A stretch of DNA of 64,000 nucleotides from Actinernus sp. WN-2022 (GCA_030867875.1 JAOWCC010000577.1:151086344-151150343); one strand, 5' to 3'; counted from the stretch's first letter, positions 7,248 through 17,800 are shown. Translations and numbers: made by a program. Notes: generated by a model from the letters alone, not told the origin.

Positions 7248-8291
7248 ATGTATAGATGTATGATGGATTCTAAACTTGCGAATATCTTCTATGGGCCTAT
7301 GGGCTATTGGAAAGGTCACACTGCAATTGGCAAGCTATCGGTAGCAGCGAAAGCATCAGAAGACGTGGCTAGGAGTTGGTTGGAAAAGCAATCTATGTGG
7401 CAAATATATCTACCACCACCAAAACACATTCCACGACCACATTGGACTGTATCGAAACCAAATGAAGTCCACCAAGCTGATTTGATATTTCTACCACACG
7501 ATCGACCTGGGCGTGGACGGAAGCTATACAAGTACGCATTGGTAGTAATCGACGTAGCTTCTCGATACAAAGAAGCCGAACCTTTGGCATCTAAAGATAG
7601 TGGTGAAGTTGCTGCGGCATTCGAACGAATCTATAAACGTAGTCCACTAGAATGGCCAAAGACTTTGCAAGTAGATCCTGGTAGAGAATTCATGGGACGT
7701 ATGTCTGAAACGCTAGAACTACATGGTACGAAAGTTCAACGAGGTGAGGCTGGTAATCATAGAGCGCAAAGTTTTGTTGAAAGAGCAAATAGGACTCTAG
7801 CTGAGAGATTGTTTGGATATCAATATGCACAAGAGATGGTGCTTACTTCGGAAGGATCAGATGAGCGTAGTAGAGAATGGGTAATTCGTTTACCAATGGT
7901 TATCAAAGCCATGAACAGTGAGGTGACTCGTTTGACTGGTAAAGAGCCTTCTAATTCTGTAATGGCGCAACAAGTAGATCTGAAGACTCCTACGTATTCG
8001 CGCACCGTTGGATTGAGAGAAGAGCGTCTACCATTCGACGTTCTAGTTCGATATCTTTATGCACCAGGAGAATTGGAAGGAGGTGAAAAACGTAGAGCTA
8101 CTGATCCTGTGTGGAGTTTGCAGATATACACCATTTCGCGAAGTGTAGTATCTTCGGGACAGCCTGTGCTTTACTACCTTGCGAAGGAGAAGGACGCACC
8201 CAAACGTGGATTCGTTCGTGAAGAGCTACAAGTCGTTCCTAGGGATACAGAACTACCACCAAAAGGAATTCTGTTTGTACCTAGACGCTAA
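7248..8291 (+). CDS. Retroviral-type (rve) integrase of the Polinton
   Basis: Catalyses strand transfer of element ends into host DNA. From the first ATG at 7248 the product is 347 residues; ATGs at 7260 and 7263 (MMDSKL) are equally plausible and fit the ATGG start context of neighbouring genes. The RNase H-like core is visible. The first Asp is in EVHQADL and a YALVVIDVASRYKEA strand follows. The second Asp is in LQVDPGREF and the Glu in SFVERANRTL. There are 34 residues between the second Asp and the Glu. An N-terminal WLEKQSMWQIY region resembles that of other Polinton integrases. No HHCC zinc finger or chromodomain is obvious. The stop overlaps the polymerase stop by 4 bp (8288-8291). 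Confidence 0.9.
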   Translation: MYRCMMDSKLANIFYGPMGYWKGHTAIGKLSVAAKASEDVARSWLEKQSMWQIYLPPPKHIPRPHWTVSKPNEVHQADLIFLPHDRPGRGRKLYKYALVVIDVASRYKEAEPLASKDSGEVAAAFERIYKRSPLEWPKTLQVDPGREFMGRMSETLELHGTKVQRGEAGNHRAQSFVERANRTLAERLFGYQYAQEMVLTSEGSDERSREWVIRLPMVIKAMNSEVTRLTGKEPSNSVMAQQVDLKTPTYSRTVGLREERLPFDVLVRYLYAPGELEGGEKRRATDPVWSLQIYTISRSVVSSGQPVLYYLAKEKDAPKRGFVREELQVVPRDTELPPKGILFVPRR

Positions 8292-11200
8292 ACAGCGTAC
8301 TCTATTGGCTCGGTGTGGATTCCATCGGGAAGAACGCGTCTTTTGTCGTAGTAAGCCGATAGCCCAAGCTTCCGTTGTTTGTAGGTTGCTATGCCTTCTG
8401 GCGATAGTCGGAAGCCTCGGTTATTTGCCATGTCGATACTACCCTGGAGGGCTGCTTTGAATCGTTCCCACGAAATGTCGTTGTGCCGTCTAGACATACC
8501 TTTAGCGGAATACTTCTTGCTGCCACCTGTATCGACGTAGTAGGCTTTCGAGCATAGGGCAATGGCGCGCTGTCCTTCGAATTCGAGTTTGAAGAGTCCT
8601 GGTGTACGACTGCTCCATTCGTCCCAAGCTAGCCATTCATTCCTTTCGGCTTCGAAATCTTCTCGCAGTTCCGGTCTTACAACCTCATCGAGGCTATTTC
8701 CCGAGATGGCAATGTAGGCACTGTCTGTGTCCATCTGTATATATTCGAAATCATTGCGATCAATGTACTTGTCGATGAAGTCATAGTAGAACTCAAGCAT
8801 ACGCAGCTTTGCGAGCTGGTACACAGCGATACCTACTTGGAAAGGGCGTTTGATTTGGATCTGGTCCTTTCGGCTCTCGAGTTCATATGCATCACCAATC
8901 TCTTCCAGGTCTTCGAACCAAACACTTCGCAATGCTTTGTCCACAACCTTCTCATCTTTTGTATAGGTGACCTTTGTTTGGCGTCCCAAGTCTTCGAGCA
9001 ACTTTCCATAGGCGCTGTTTCCTAGCAGCTTGAACACATCTGCCAGCAAAGCCTCACCTTTATCTTCATCTCCCATACGACGTGCCTCAGTGACTTGGTC
9101 CACGAACCATCCGAAGATTTCTTTGGGTTCGTAGTCTATCGTGCGGTAGACAGCAGTGATCACTGCGCCATGATCTACATACCAAAGTAGAAGAGGAGCA
9201 TAGAGTAGCAACTTCTTTCCAGAGAGACTCCCAACTAGCTTCTTTTCCTCGCTGAGCTTTCTACCTGTCTTTGTGAGGTAGGCCAACATTTCTGGAGGGA
9301 TTGCTTCTTTGGGGATTTTCTTGTTGTAGAAGAAGGGTGGCATCTCCTCAAATTCCTTCCACAATTTCTTTGGTATCTCGATGTCTACTTCTGCATATCC
9401 AAACCACGTTCCACCAAGTAGACATTCAACGAATCCTTCGGTGGCTGGACCTGGATCGTCATAGTGCACAACCTTTTCTTTTCCACAAGGCATTTCGAAT
9501 TCCATGGTAGAAAGATATAGGGCGTTGGCATCGTATCCAAGAATCTTACGACAAGTCTTAGTTCCTCCCTGATGACTACGAATCTTAGTCACTCCTGCTT
9601 CGTGGAGTCTGGTGAACACTATGCTTGGACCTCCCACGACAGCGTCTTTCAGCATGCGGTAGGCTTCCTTACTTGGAGCGTACATCTCAGCTCCCCTTTC
9701 TACACTACCTCGAAGTAGGAACTGTAGTGAGACTCCTGGAATGGACACTGCGTCTTTCAGCATGTCTACTCCTTTCTCGTGATAGAAATCTCGCATCTTT
9801 TCGAGTGCCTCTAGGAATGGAACTACATCTAGGTCGTTGTAGTATCGTAGCCAGTCTGCAAAGGTTTCCATTCCTTTGTCGAGAAAGGTGCACTCACAGT
9901 CTTCGAACTCTGACATAGATAGTAGATGTTCTCTTTTCAACTTCGAACCCCACTCTGGATAGTCTGGTAATCCAATGTGATCCAACTTGTCTGGAGAATC
10001 GAACCACTCATATGGGAAGAAACTCTTTTGCGATTCGCATCCATATGCCTTGATCCAACGTTCATAAGAAGTTCCAGGTCCAAGGTAGTTGATCACATCA
10101 AGGAAACGGAAATCTGGGGTCAATAGGAACATAGTGGAATTGGCTTTCTTTGCTACCAGGATCTTTGAACAGGTGTCAGCAATGATTCCTACGAAGTGCT
10201 CCCTGATCAGATTGAGATCGTACCTGCCAGAGTTGAATCCCACTACTGGAACTTGGTGGATCCATTCGTCGATCTTCGCTTGTTGTTTCTTTGGTAGGGT
10301 GTCAAAAGAGAATTCAGGTGTCTTGGGGCAGAACTGTTCTGCAATGACTTCTTGGATCGCTTTCGCTCTTCGCTGGAGTTCTTCGACGAAGGCTTCGATG
10401 AGTTCTTTTGGATTGCGTCGACAGATGTGGGTTGACTTTCGATTGTATGTGTCGGCAATTGATACTGATATTGGGACATGGACGTTTTCGATGGTCAGGT
10501 GGTCTGTTGGTTGTCTTCCTTTCGTTGTATCGAGATAGGCTTCGAAATCGTAAACTATGAAGTGTGGGTAGACAGTTTGTGTTGGTGTGGGGACCGGTTT
10601 GTTTTTCTTCTTTGTGGAGCAGCCCCAAGCTTCCACTACTGTATAACCAGCTCCTTGTAGCTTTGCCGTTCTTTCACAGGTCTTGAGATAGAGCCTCCTT
10701 TCCCTAGGGAAGCATTTCGGGCAGCCATGGAAATAGCATCCATGAAATTGGAAGATGGTTTTCGAAAGAGGTTCGTAGCCGTCAACCGGCGCTCCTTCTA
10801 TCCAATGCTCTCCACCATGCCCACAAGCTGCATGATGAATGTGTTGCCCAATCCTTTTGGTTTCGCGTTCTAACCAGCATAGAGCGACTTTGCTGGCTGT
10901 GCTCTCTGGCCAGAAGGCTTTTTCGTATGCCGACTGTGGTACTGTGATTACTTTTCCGGGGCAAACGATCTTTGTTTCGCCACGCCTGCAACGATCTGCA
11001 TGACGGTGAAGGTCTGAGGCTTTCGTGAACCGTTGCTTACAATCGTTACATACGTAGATGTGCCCTAGCTTGTTGATGTTCTTGATGTAGAAGGCATGTC
11101 CGTCGTATATCCCAATCGTCATCGTATGCTTGTAGTGAGCTGCATGTCGCGTCAGATGCCAAGCGCCGTCCTCCGTGGGTTCATACACCCGAATACCGAT

Positions 11201-11878
11201 TCCAAAGTGTAACTCGACTTCCTCCAGCTGGTCTAAGGAAGTTCTGGGAACGTCTTGTGTGGGTGCTGTCAGGCGATAGAAGTTCTGGGCAAGTTTTCGA
11301 GCTTTGACGCAACACCTATCTACTCTTGCTCCTTCATGCATGGCAAGGCAGCGCCAAAGACATAGGTTGTCGCCATATCGATCAAGGGCAAGCATTCCTT
11401 TCTTAAGGCGAAGCCATTGGGGCAGTGGACCTGTTCCCAACAAAAGCTGACGATCGATCACGACTTTGACATCTACGTAGATCCAACGAACGAAGGCCCA
11501 TTGGGTATTTGGTCGAGTGATGTTGTCGGGATTCAATCGAGCTGTCTCCTTGCTATTGATCCACTCTTCTGCATCTTCTAGGATGTTCACCCATGGAGAG
11601 CCTGGGACAGTCTTGGAGAATAGAATCACGCGTCCGTCATTGACATTGCGAATGCGATAGGTGTAGCTATAGCGTAGGTAGAAGCTGGTGGTTACCTTTG
11701 CAACTAACTTTTCCATGATCCTAGGAGTCAAGTCTCCTGCCACACCTTGGAAGAAGCGCCATCGGATAGTACGGCGACCTATCTCCATCCCCTCGAGCAT
11801 TCCATCTCTCTCCTCTAGAATGGCACCTGCCTCTCGAGCTAGACTCCGTGGAAGTGGTTCACTACGTGGTCTCACCAT
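8288..11878 (-). CDS. Protein-primed family B DNA polymerase (pPolB)
   Basis: A 1196-residue polymerase that copies the element using a terminal protein primer. Exonuclease motifs: YDFEAYLD (D444, E446), GFNSGRYDL (549-554) and YNDLDVVPF (Y680, D684). Polymerase motifs: A, GYDANALYLS (about 781-790); B, KLLGNSAYGK (950-959); C, MDTDSAYI (D1050, D1052); KAY at 1111-1113. The N-terminal 300 residues include GDNLCLWRCLAMHEG (169-183) and YDGHAFYIKN (258-267), reminiscent of OTU cysteine peptidases. A zinc-finger-like C277/C280/H293/C297 set follows, then a His/Cys-rich block (about 346-390, FHGCYFHGCPKC). The start at 11878 lies 7-20 bp after ATAGTTATATCGAA. The gene is intact and transcribed toward the integrase. 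Confidence 0.95.
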   Translation of the reverse strand: MVRPRSEPLPRSLAREAGAILEERDGMLEGMEIGRRTIRWRFFQGVAGDLTPRIMEKLVAKVTTSFYLRYSYTYRIRNVNDGRVILFSKTVPGSPWVNILEDAEEWINSKETARLNPDNITRPNTQWAFVRWIYVDVKVVIDRQLLLGTGPLPQWLRLKKGMLALDRYGDNLCLWRCLAMHEGARVDRCCVKARKLAQNFYRLTAPTQDVPRTSLDQLEEVELHFGIGIRVYEPTEDGAWHLTRHAAHYKHTMTIGIYDGHAFYIKNINKLGHIYVCNDCKQRFTKASDLHRHADRCRRGETKIVCPGKVITVPQSAYEKAFWPESTASKVALCWLERETKRIGQHIHHAACGHGGEHWIEGAPVDGYEPLSKTIFQFHGCYFHGCPKCFPRERRLYLKTCERTAKLQGAGYTVVEAWGCSTKKKNKPVPTPTQTVYPHFIVYDFEAYLDTTKGRQPTDHLTIENVHVPISVSIADTYNRKSTHICRRNPKELIEAFVEELQRRAKAIQEVIAEQFCPKTPEFSFDTLPKKQQAKIDEWIHQVPVVGFNSGRYDLNLIREHFVGIIADTCSKILVAKKANSTMFLLTPDFRFLDVINYLGPGTSYERWIKAYGCESQKSFFPYEWFDSPDKLDHIGLPDYPEWGSKLKREHLLSMSEFEDCECTFLDKGMETFADWLRYYNDLDVVPFLEALEKMRDFYHEKGVDMLKDAVSIPGVSLQFLLRGSVERGAEMYAPSKEAYRMLKDAVVGGPSIVFTRLHEAGVTKIRSHQGGTKTCRKILGYDANALYLSTMEFEMPCGKEKVVHYDDPGPATEGFVECLLGGTWFGYAEVDIEIPKKLWKEFEEMPPFFYNKKIPKEAIPPEMLAYLTKTGRKLSEEKKLVGSLSGKKLLLYAPLLLWYVDHGAVITAVYRTIDYEPKEIFGWFVDQVTEARRMGDEDKGEALLADVFKLLGNSAYGKLLEDLGRQTKVTYTKDEKVVDKALRSVWFEDLEEIGDAYELESRKDQIQIKRPFQVGIAVYQLAKLRMLEFYYDFIDKYIDRNDFEYIQMDTDSAYIAISGNSLDEVVRPELREDFEAERNEWLAWDEWSSRTPGLFKLEFEGQRAIALCSKAYYVDTGGSKKYSAKGMSRRHNDISWERFKAALQGSIDMANNRGFRLSPEGIATYKQRKLGLSAYYDKRRVLPDGIHTEPIEYAV

Positions 11879-11929
11879 TCTCCCTTCGATATAACTATGT
11901 GTTAGGATAGCTTTAACAGGTACTCGAAT

Positions 11930-12089
11930 TTGGATTTTATGTGTAAGGACGTTGCAGCGATATAATTATATGTAATTATATCTCTAATAGGATTATCAAG
12001 TTGGATTTTATGTACAAGCAATCGATGTCGATATAACTATATGTAATTATATCTCTAATAGGATTATCAAGTTGGATTTTACGTACAAG
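11930..12089. repeat. 71-bp subterminal tandem repeat of the Polinton
   Basis: Two near-identical 71-bp units (11930-12000 and 12001-12071) begin TTGGATTTTATGT and end AGGATTATCAAG. The start of a third unit follows at 12072-12089, and a degenerate unit precedes them at about 11887-11929. Each contains a TATAACTATATG/AATTATATC palindrome-like core related to the element's promoter blocks. They lie between the polymerase start and the element end, suiting either transcription control or replication. Confidence 0.85.
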
Positions 12090-12129
12090 AATGTCTAGTG
12101 ACACTTTGAATGACCCTTAGTTACCCCAT

Positions 12130-12193
12130 AGTAGTATAGTCGGCTTTGTTGTACAAGAAAAAGTGGTATTTAACTGACGCCGACTATACTACT
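12130..12193. repeat. Probable right terminus of the Polinton: 15-bp inverted repeat
   Basis: AGTAGTATAGTCGGC at 12130-12144 is exactly complementary to GCCGACTATACTACT at 12179-12193, with a 34-nt loop. Read inward from 12193 the element would begin 5'-AGTAGT. That fits the AG start and short tandem repeat at Polinton ends, attributed to slide-back during protein-primed replication. Host transposon sequence starts right after. The partner left terminus is outside the window. Confidence 0.6.
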
Positions 12194-12303
12194 TCAGTGA
12201 ATCGTGATACTATTGTGTATTTCGTTGTATTGTTTTGTATTGTGTTAATTATATTGTATTTTGATAGCAATTCAAGTGTTGGCGACATGAAGGGACCACC
12301 CCG
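12194..12303. mobile_element. Truncated copy of the 14280 MITE, cut by the Polinton end
   Basis: From about 12205 the sequence matches the right half of the complete element at 14280-14431. Shared blocks include TGTATTTCGTT, TTGTTTTGTATTGTGTTAAT, TTTTGATAGCAATTCA and CATGAAGGGACCACCCC. The left half is replaced by the Polinton, so the Polinton seems to have inserted into this small element. Confidence 0.6.
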
Positions 12304-12562
12304 AAATGCGGGACATGACATCGAAGTCAAAATTCCCACTTATCTTTGCAGTAAAAAAAGGACGTGACAAGAAAATACCGGACAGAAACAAAAATTGTAA
12401 TGAAAAAAGCCCGGAAAAAAGTCAATAATAAGTAAAAATGGGGGAGGGAAACTCGGAAAAGAAAAAGAGGGACATTTAGGCGGCCATGCGGGACGTCGAA
12501 CAAATGACAAAAATGAGGAACTGTGAAAGAAGGCAGCTCCTACTTTACATGTAATATATACA

Positions 12563-12688
12563 ACACTGTCAGCCGTGTTTCATCACAGAGTGACCCAAAC
12601 ACTGAGAACTGAACTTACGACGCGAAGCGGAGTTTTTTAAACTCAGTTCGAGGTGTTTGGATATGTGATGAAACACGGCTGACAGTGT
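12563..12688. mobile_element. Foldback/MITE-like element (126 bp)
   Basis: A 24-bp sequence beginning ACACTGTCAGCCGTG at 12563-12586 is perfectly complementary to 12665-12688. An inner pair of imperfect arms (CAAACACTGAGAACTGAACT / AGTTCGAGGTGTTTG) extends the hairpin. No coding capacity; no clear target duplication. Confidence 0.8.
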
Positions 12689-14279
12689 CGTATCACTTCT
12701 CCAACGAATTTACCATTGAAGAGAAAACGGAGAAGAAAGTTTGGATAATTTATGCAAGTGCTTAATCACAATCCAAACTCCTTTTCTTTGTAATATTCTC
12801 ATTAATTATTCATGAGTTTGAGAAATATACATACACACTCTTTATTTATACACGGAGATCAATCAACTATTTAGCTAGATATAAATGTAATCAGGAGCGA
12901 ATGCTTTAACTAAAAGGAGCCATCACTTGCTTTGTTACTCGAAGCCAAATTAGGGTTTTAAACTGTACTGGCCTGGATTAAATAGTTGTTTATATGTTAC
13001 AATTATTGGTTGAATATAACAAGCCATAAGAAGAAAGAGAAAAATAAATAGGAGATAATAATTACAATCTTTTTAATAGATGATAGTGTGTAGTGGTCAA
13101 AGGAGCGAAAGCTTTCGAGTTAACCACTACCATGTTGAAAGTTAATGAGGGGGAGGAATAAATAAACGAATAGGCTTGATTGTATCTTTACAGGGTTTTA
13201 AAAAGTATGACTGTTGGTTATAATGAGAGAAGAGGAAGAAAATAAAGGCTGTTTACATGTACAAACTAGGTTTGGATATATGGTAATTTTACAATACAGA
13301 ATAATGTAGACGAAAGAACTTCTCCATCGTATCCGTCTACAGGCCACAACAAGTATGATGAACATGTATATGTAATCGGTAGAGAGTATAGTCTTAAAAG
13401 TATACGGAGGGGAGGGAGGGTAAAAAATGGCAAATAAAAACTGAGACCTGACAAACATAAGGGCTGATCAAAGCCAGGACCCGGCTGAACAACATCGAAC
13501 AACAGATCGAATTGGAATTTAGCATGTTGGTGGAGGGAGGAAAACTGGAGAACCCGGAGAAAAAACCACAAAGGATACGTAAAACACGTTTTATTCTGAT
13601 CTAGATCTAGTTTTCACTTCATGATTGTGGTTTGCCTAGCTATGCTCCGTCTAAATTAAAATCGAGAGGCGGCAATCTTCTCAGCTAGGCTAGTATTGAT
13701 TTAATACTAGGCTATACGGGTACGTTCAACAGCTCGCTCGACAGCGTATGGTTTTTGACAATTCTTAGTCTGGAACAGGGTATATATATTACTATTTTGG
13801 TCTGGAACATGGAAAATGCTTATTGTATACCAGTTGAACGGTGGTTCATGAGGCTAGGTAGTTTCTGATCATGAGTATCCGGGATGCTTGGTCCAAAGGA
13901 TTATTAAGCAGCTTTTTGTGATTGTGAATGTAGTCCTGGTCACATAGATCTCGTACAACATAGCCAGCGCATAGCCACCGCATAGTCTCTTGTTTCTAGT
14001 CTGAAACAGGATATTGTTTTGCCATTTTTCCTGGAACCGACAAGGCCGGTATGCTTTTGTTGTTTCTAAGAGAGGACTACAAAAATGTATGACTCATTTC
14101 TGAACGGATCAATAAGTTTTGAACTCAAATTCAGTCAGTCAAAAATTAAAAAAAAATCATTCAGCAGCTAGGCTGATTGCCGGTTTCGTTTTCTTTTTCA
14201 TCATATTTTTCGGATTGGGTTACCTGTGGCGCGCATGCGAATCGTGCGAATCAACTCGGCTAGCGCTTGCCCAAAAAAG

Positions 14280-14431
14280 GTTCTCCCTTCATGTAGGCAG
14301 ACATGAATTACTACCAAATTGTATTGTGTATTGTGTTCTATCGTATTATGTATTTCGTTCTATTGTTTTGTATTGTGTTAATTCTATTATTTTGATAGCA
14401 ATTCATGTGTTGCCTACATGAAGGGACCACC
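14280..14431. mobile_element. Small inverted-repeat transposon (MITE), complete copy
   Basis: Imperfect terminal inverted repeats of about 40 bp share TCCCTTCATGTAGGCA and ACATGAATT blocks. They enclose a T/G-rich core with repeats like TATTGTGTATTGTGTT. A half copy sits at the Polinton right end (12194-12303). Confidence 0.7.
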
Positions 14432-14810
14432 CCCATAAACACCATCAATGATTTATTACCGTCTTTTAAAAATTGGGCTTCGAATAATTGCTAGTGGGTC
14501 CTTATTATCAGTCTCGCTGCCCGGAAAGAAGATACTCAAGGCTTTTTACCCAAAAAATGGCAAAACAGAAAAAATTAGAAAAAGTTCATTTCCGCTTTCC
14601 AAATGATTGACAGCGTGATGATAAAAGACCGGAAAGAGAATGTTAAGAATGCTCCCAGCATTCCTTGGGTGCATGCGAATGTTGATATTATCACGAAACT
14701 CGCGCCTTGCCGCGTTCTAACCAAGATTACGAAGCGATTTAGCAAGCCCAATGCAAAAGAAAATACCCCAAAATCGACAACAGTGATCCAGGAAGCTTCT
14801 TACCTGAGCT

Positions 14811-17800
14811 ATGCCTTTTGGCTTTCTCTGCACATGGGCATCTAAAGATGATATTGCGCTAGACTTCCAAGCACGTGTGGAGTTGTTGGACAACTCGGGT
14901 CTTGATTTGATTTTGTCCAAAGATACGACAGGAATTGAATGCTTGGAAAGAATTGGAGAGAAACTTGGACTTTCTGAGGTAAGAGTCTTTTTGATTTGGC
15001 TTTCTTGACTAATCTAAAAGATGCTCTTAGCGTTCTTATGGCCAATTTTCGAACATCATTGTTAGCGAACTGTCAAACATGGATGAGACTTTGATTCAGA
15101 AATTTGTGGTTTTCTTTATTACTTCGATCGGCCATTAATAAATGACTTAATTTTAGTAGTTTTATATGCCATACACATTTTATTTTAACTTTGAAAAAGA
15201 AATAAATATAGGGGTCTACGCTCAGCCTCAGGACTACTAGTACTAGTCGAGTAGAACGTGTCTCGTCGTGCATGCACGTTTTGTTAACCGTTCTCCTAAA
15301 GCATAAATATTTGTCAAGCATTTTATACCGACGAAATAATACGCTACGACACGTCGAAGCGGTAATAAATGTAATATCTATAACAGAGATTGAATGTGCA
15401 AAAATAAATCTAAACACGACCCAATCCTAGTAATAATTAAATATGTAAGTGAATTCAACATATTCCCTTCGTTTTGTCGCGGTTTCTTTTCTTCTATTTA
15501 AATGAATATTTGTCCAATCTTCCATTCTTGTGAGTAAATTTTCCATAAAGGCGTATATTGAAAATTATGGCGAGATTCCATACTGCAGTGCTCAACCATC
15601 CCTATAAAGAACGACTTCGATTCATCGATGAGTTCTCAATGTTTGTCTTTTAAACGGAAGAGTACGGTTAATGACATAGTGAATAGCAGTTTACAACAGT
15701 GATGACAACTTGTTCAATTATGGTGCAGACAAGTTGTGAATTGCACCTGTAATGGCAAGAAATACCAGAGGACCTGGCTTTAGCCAGTGTATATACTAAT
15801 ATAGGCCTAAGTTTATACAATTCAGCGGTTTATATTAGTATAAGCACCCGTCGTTTTCACCTTGTGTCAAAATTCAATAGCATGTACGAACAAAAGGGAT
15901 TTGTAGTTATTGTTAGTACATGCTAGTGGTCTATGGTTATTATTCCTTCAAAACAACAACTTTCTCCATGTATGTACACGAAAAACACTTAGATGCATTT
16001 GTCATGCTCTTTGATCTTGCCCTTAATTGTTGGCCCATGGATACTCTATATCAGAGCAAATTATTTGTTATATCATATTATTTTATAGACCTCTAATATA
16101 TATATCACTACAGTGATCAAGCTCCCAACATAAAGAAAGCGTGAGTCTTAATATATTAACCACATGTCCCTGCCATTGAACATTTCCTGCAATAATTTTC
16201 ACCCCTGCTATCCAACAAATAAAGGTATCTTAGTTCTTAAGCAGTTCTATATATATATTGACATATATTTGCATTTGGTACTGGGCAAAAAAGAAATGAT
16301 GAAATATGCATTTAGTTTCTTGAAGTCAATCTACAATACACAGTCACTTGTGAAAGACTCCAATAGAAAGGACATGTACAGTTGCATATCACGTTCCTAA
16401 CCTAGTTGTTTGAAGCAAGGGTAACTTTATCCCTAGAATAGTGCTAAATCTGTAATTGAGTGGCTCCGTGCAAGAACAGCGTAAGTGACTACTGATCACA
16501 CTCTAAATTCTTCTTAATATTCTTTGTTTTCTAAGGGAGAATTAGAATTTGATCTAAAGTCACCACGGACCCCTTCAATTGTAATCTGTACAGTTTAACA
16601 TTGGGGTAGCGATTTAACCCCAGGGTTAGCACTTACTCTTGCATCGAACAACTGGGCCTAAATGATCAAACTTGTGCACTTTTTCAATAAAATAACTAAT
16701 TTTTACTGGTACTTGTTATGATGTTTGTTTTCATTTGCTTTAAATTTTGTGATTTCACACGCCTTGGGTAAGCTGATAATTCTTTAGGTTCAATGTATGT
16801 ACCATTTCAGTGTAATTTGCAATGGTATGGCAACCATTAATATAATATTTGCAAATTTTCGTGGAGATATGGCTATATATACATATAGCCCTCTGGCTTG
16901 TGATGGTGGATTGGTCGGTCAGGGGGAAAAAACATTAGGGGATCTGGAACCCAGTTGGCATGAAGACTTGTGGATTGACAATTTGCTTGGAAAAGAGGTG
17001 TAGTACAACAAAATAGTATATTCTTCAACGTTTTTTTTTTTACTTTTTCCAAAAAAATGGGCTGGTCAGGCAATGGTTACACAAAACATTTTATTGGGAC
17101 AATCCCTGCATACAAAAGTGGCTCATGAAAAACTTTTTTCAGTTGCTTTTTGAAACTAAAACTGTGTGCTAGCCTCTTCTATGAACCGGTATCAATCTGT
17201 ACTGACCATATGAATTTAGTTCCATGTTAATATAATTATTGTTTCCTATTGACAAACATGCATGGTAAATTCTTGATCTCGTTTCACAGCTTTGCAGAAC
17301 AACTTGTGAAGATATTAATGCAATGCGAAGAACACAATTTATTGGCAAAAAATAACAGCATCCTCAGTTTTTTCTGCCGCAGTTCTGTTTTTTTTATTGT
17401 TAAAAACTAGAATGTGGCAGTGATGAACGAGACATACAGTATCCATACAGTAATGAGTGACTGAGACATACATGTACAATGTATGTGAGCCATCAGTATT
17501 CATAGAGTAATGAGTGAGACAGTATACAGTACTTAGTTCACAGAGTTTGGTCATCAGCTATAAAATATTAAAAGAACTGCCAATCTGTTACATTTATTTT
17601 TCATTATTGAGTTTTTTTAATGTGAAAATAATAAATGTACATTGGTGTACATGTACAGTGCATGTCATTTGTCTGATCAGGTAATATTGATTCAGAGCTT
17701 CATGACATAGCTAGCTGCTTGGATTATAACTTTAATATGATTTTGTTGTCATTAAAAATACTTGTAATGTGCATGTAATTTTCACAGTTTTTGAACTTTC

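Larger units (their letters stand above)
1..12193. mobile_element. Polinton/Maverick (adintovirus-like) element, left end outside window
   Basis: A block of dense, intronless, intact genes. It includes a protein-primed DNA polymerase B, an rve integrase, an FtsK/HerA-type packaging ATPase, a penton-like protein and a probable double jelly-roll capsid protein. This combination is diagnostic for Polintons/Mavericks, the integrated relatives of adintoviruses. The left end is cut by the window because a minus-strand gene runs past base 1. The right end is placed at 12193, where an inverted copy of AGTAGTATAGTCGGC ends in ACTACT and a recognisable host transposon fragment begins. No stop codon or frameshift was found in any complete gene, so the insertion is probably young or maintained. 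No maturation protease gene was seen in the visible part. The identity is well supported by gene content; the exact right boundary is inference. Confidence 0.9.
12304..14810. other. Intergenic region upstream of the phosphatase gene; no gene seen
   Basis: AT-rich DNA without convincing coding sequence or splice-linked exons. It holds the inverted-repeat elements listed at 12563 and 14280. Short open frames have no recognisable content. Any promoter and 5' UTR of the phosphatase gene must lie here, but I cannot mark a transcription start. Confidence 0.6.

Noticed and set aside
8288..11878. Many plus-strand and alternative-frame open reading frames inside the polymerase gene
   Set aside because: They are shadows of the 1196-codon polymerase, with no recognisable motifs.
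1..12193. Bacterial or phage contamination as an explanation for the dense intronless block
   Set aside because: Gene content is Polinton-type, and the right end joins a host MITE that has a second copy 2 kb away.
1..12193. Adenain-like maturation protease
   Set aside because: No reading frame in the window shows the expected His/Cys motif arrangement; I therefore list none.
14603..14845. 80-codon frame overlapping the first phosphatase exon
   Set aside because: It is out of frame with the MPFG start, which aligns with the family N-terminus and has a proper donor.
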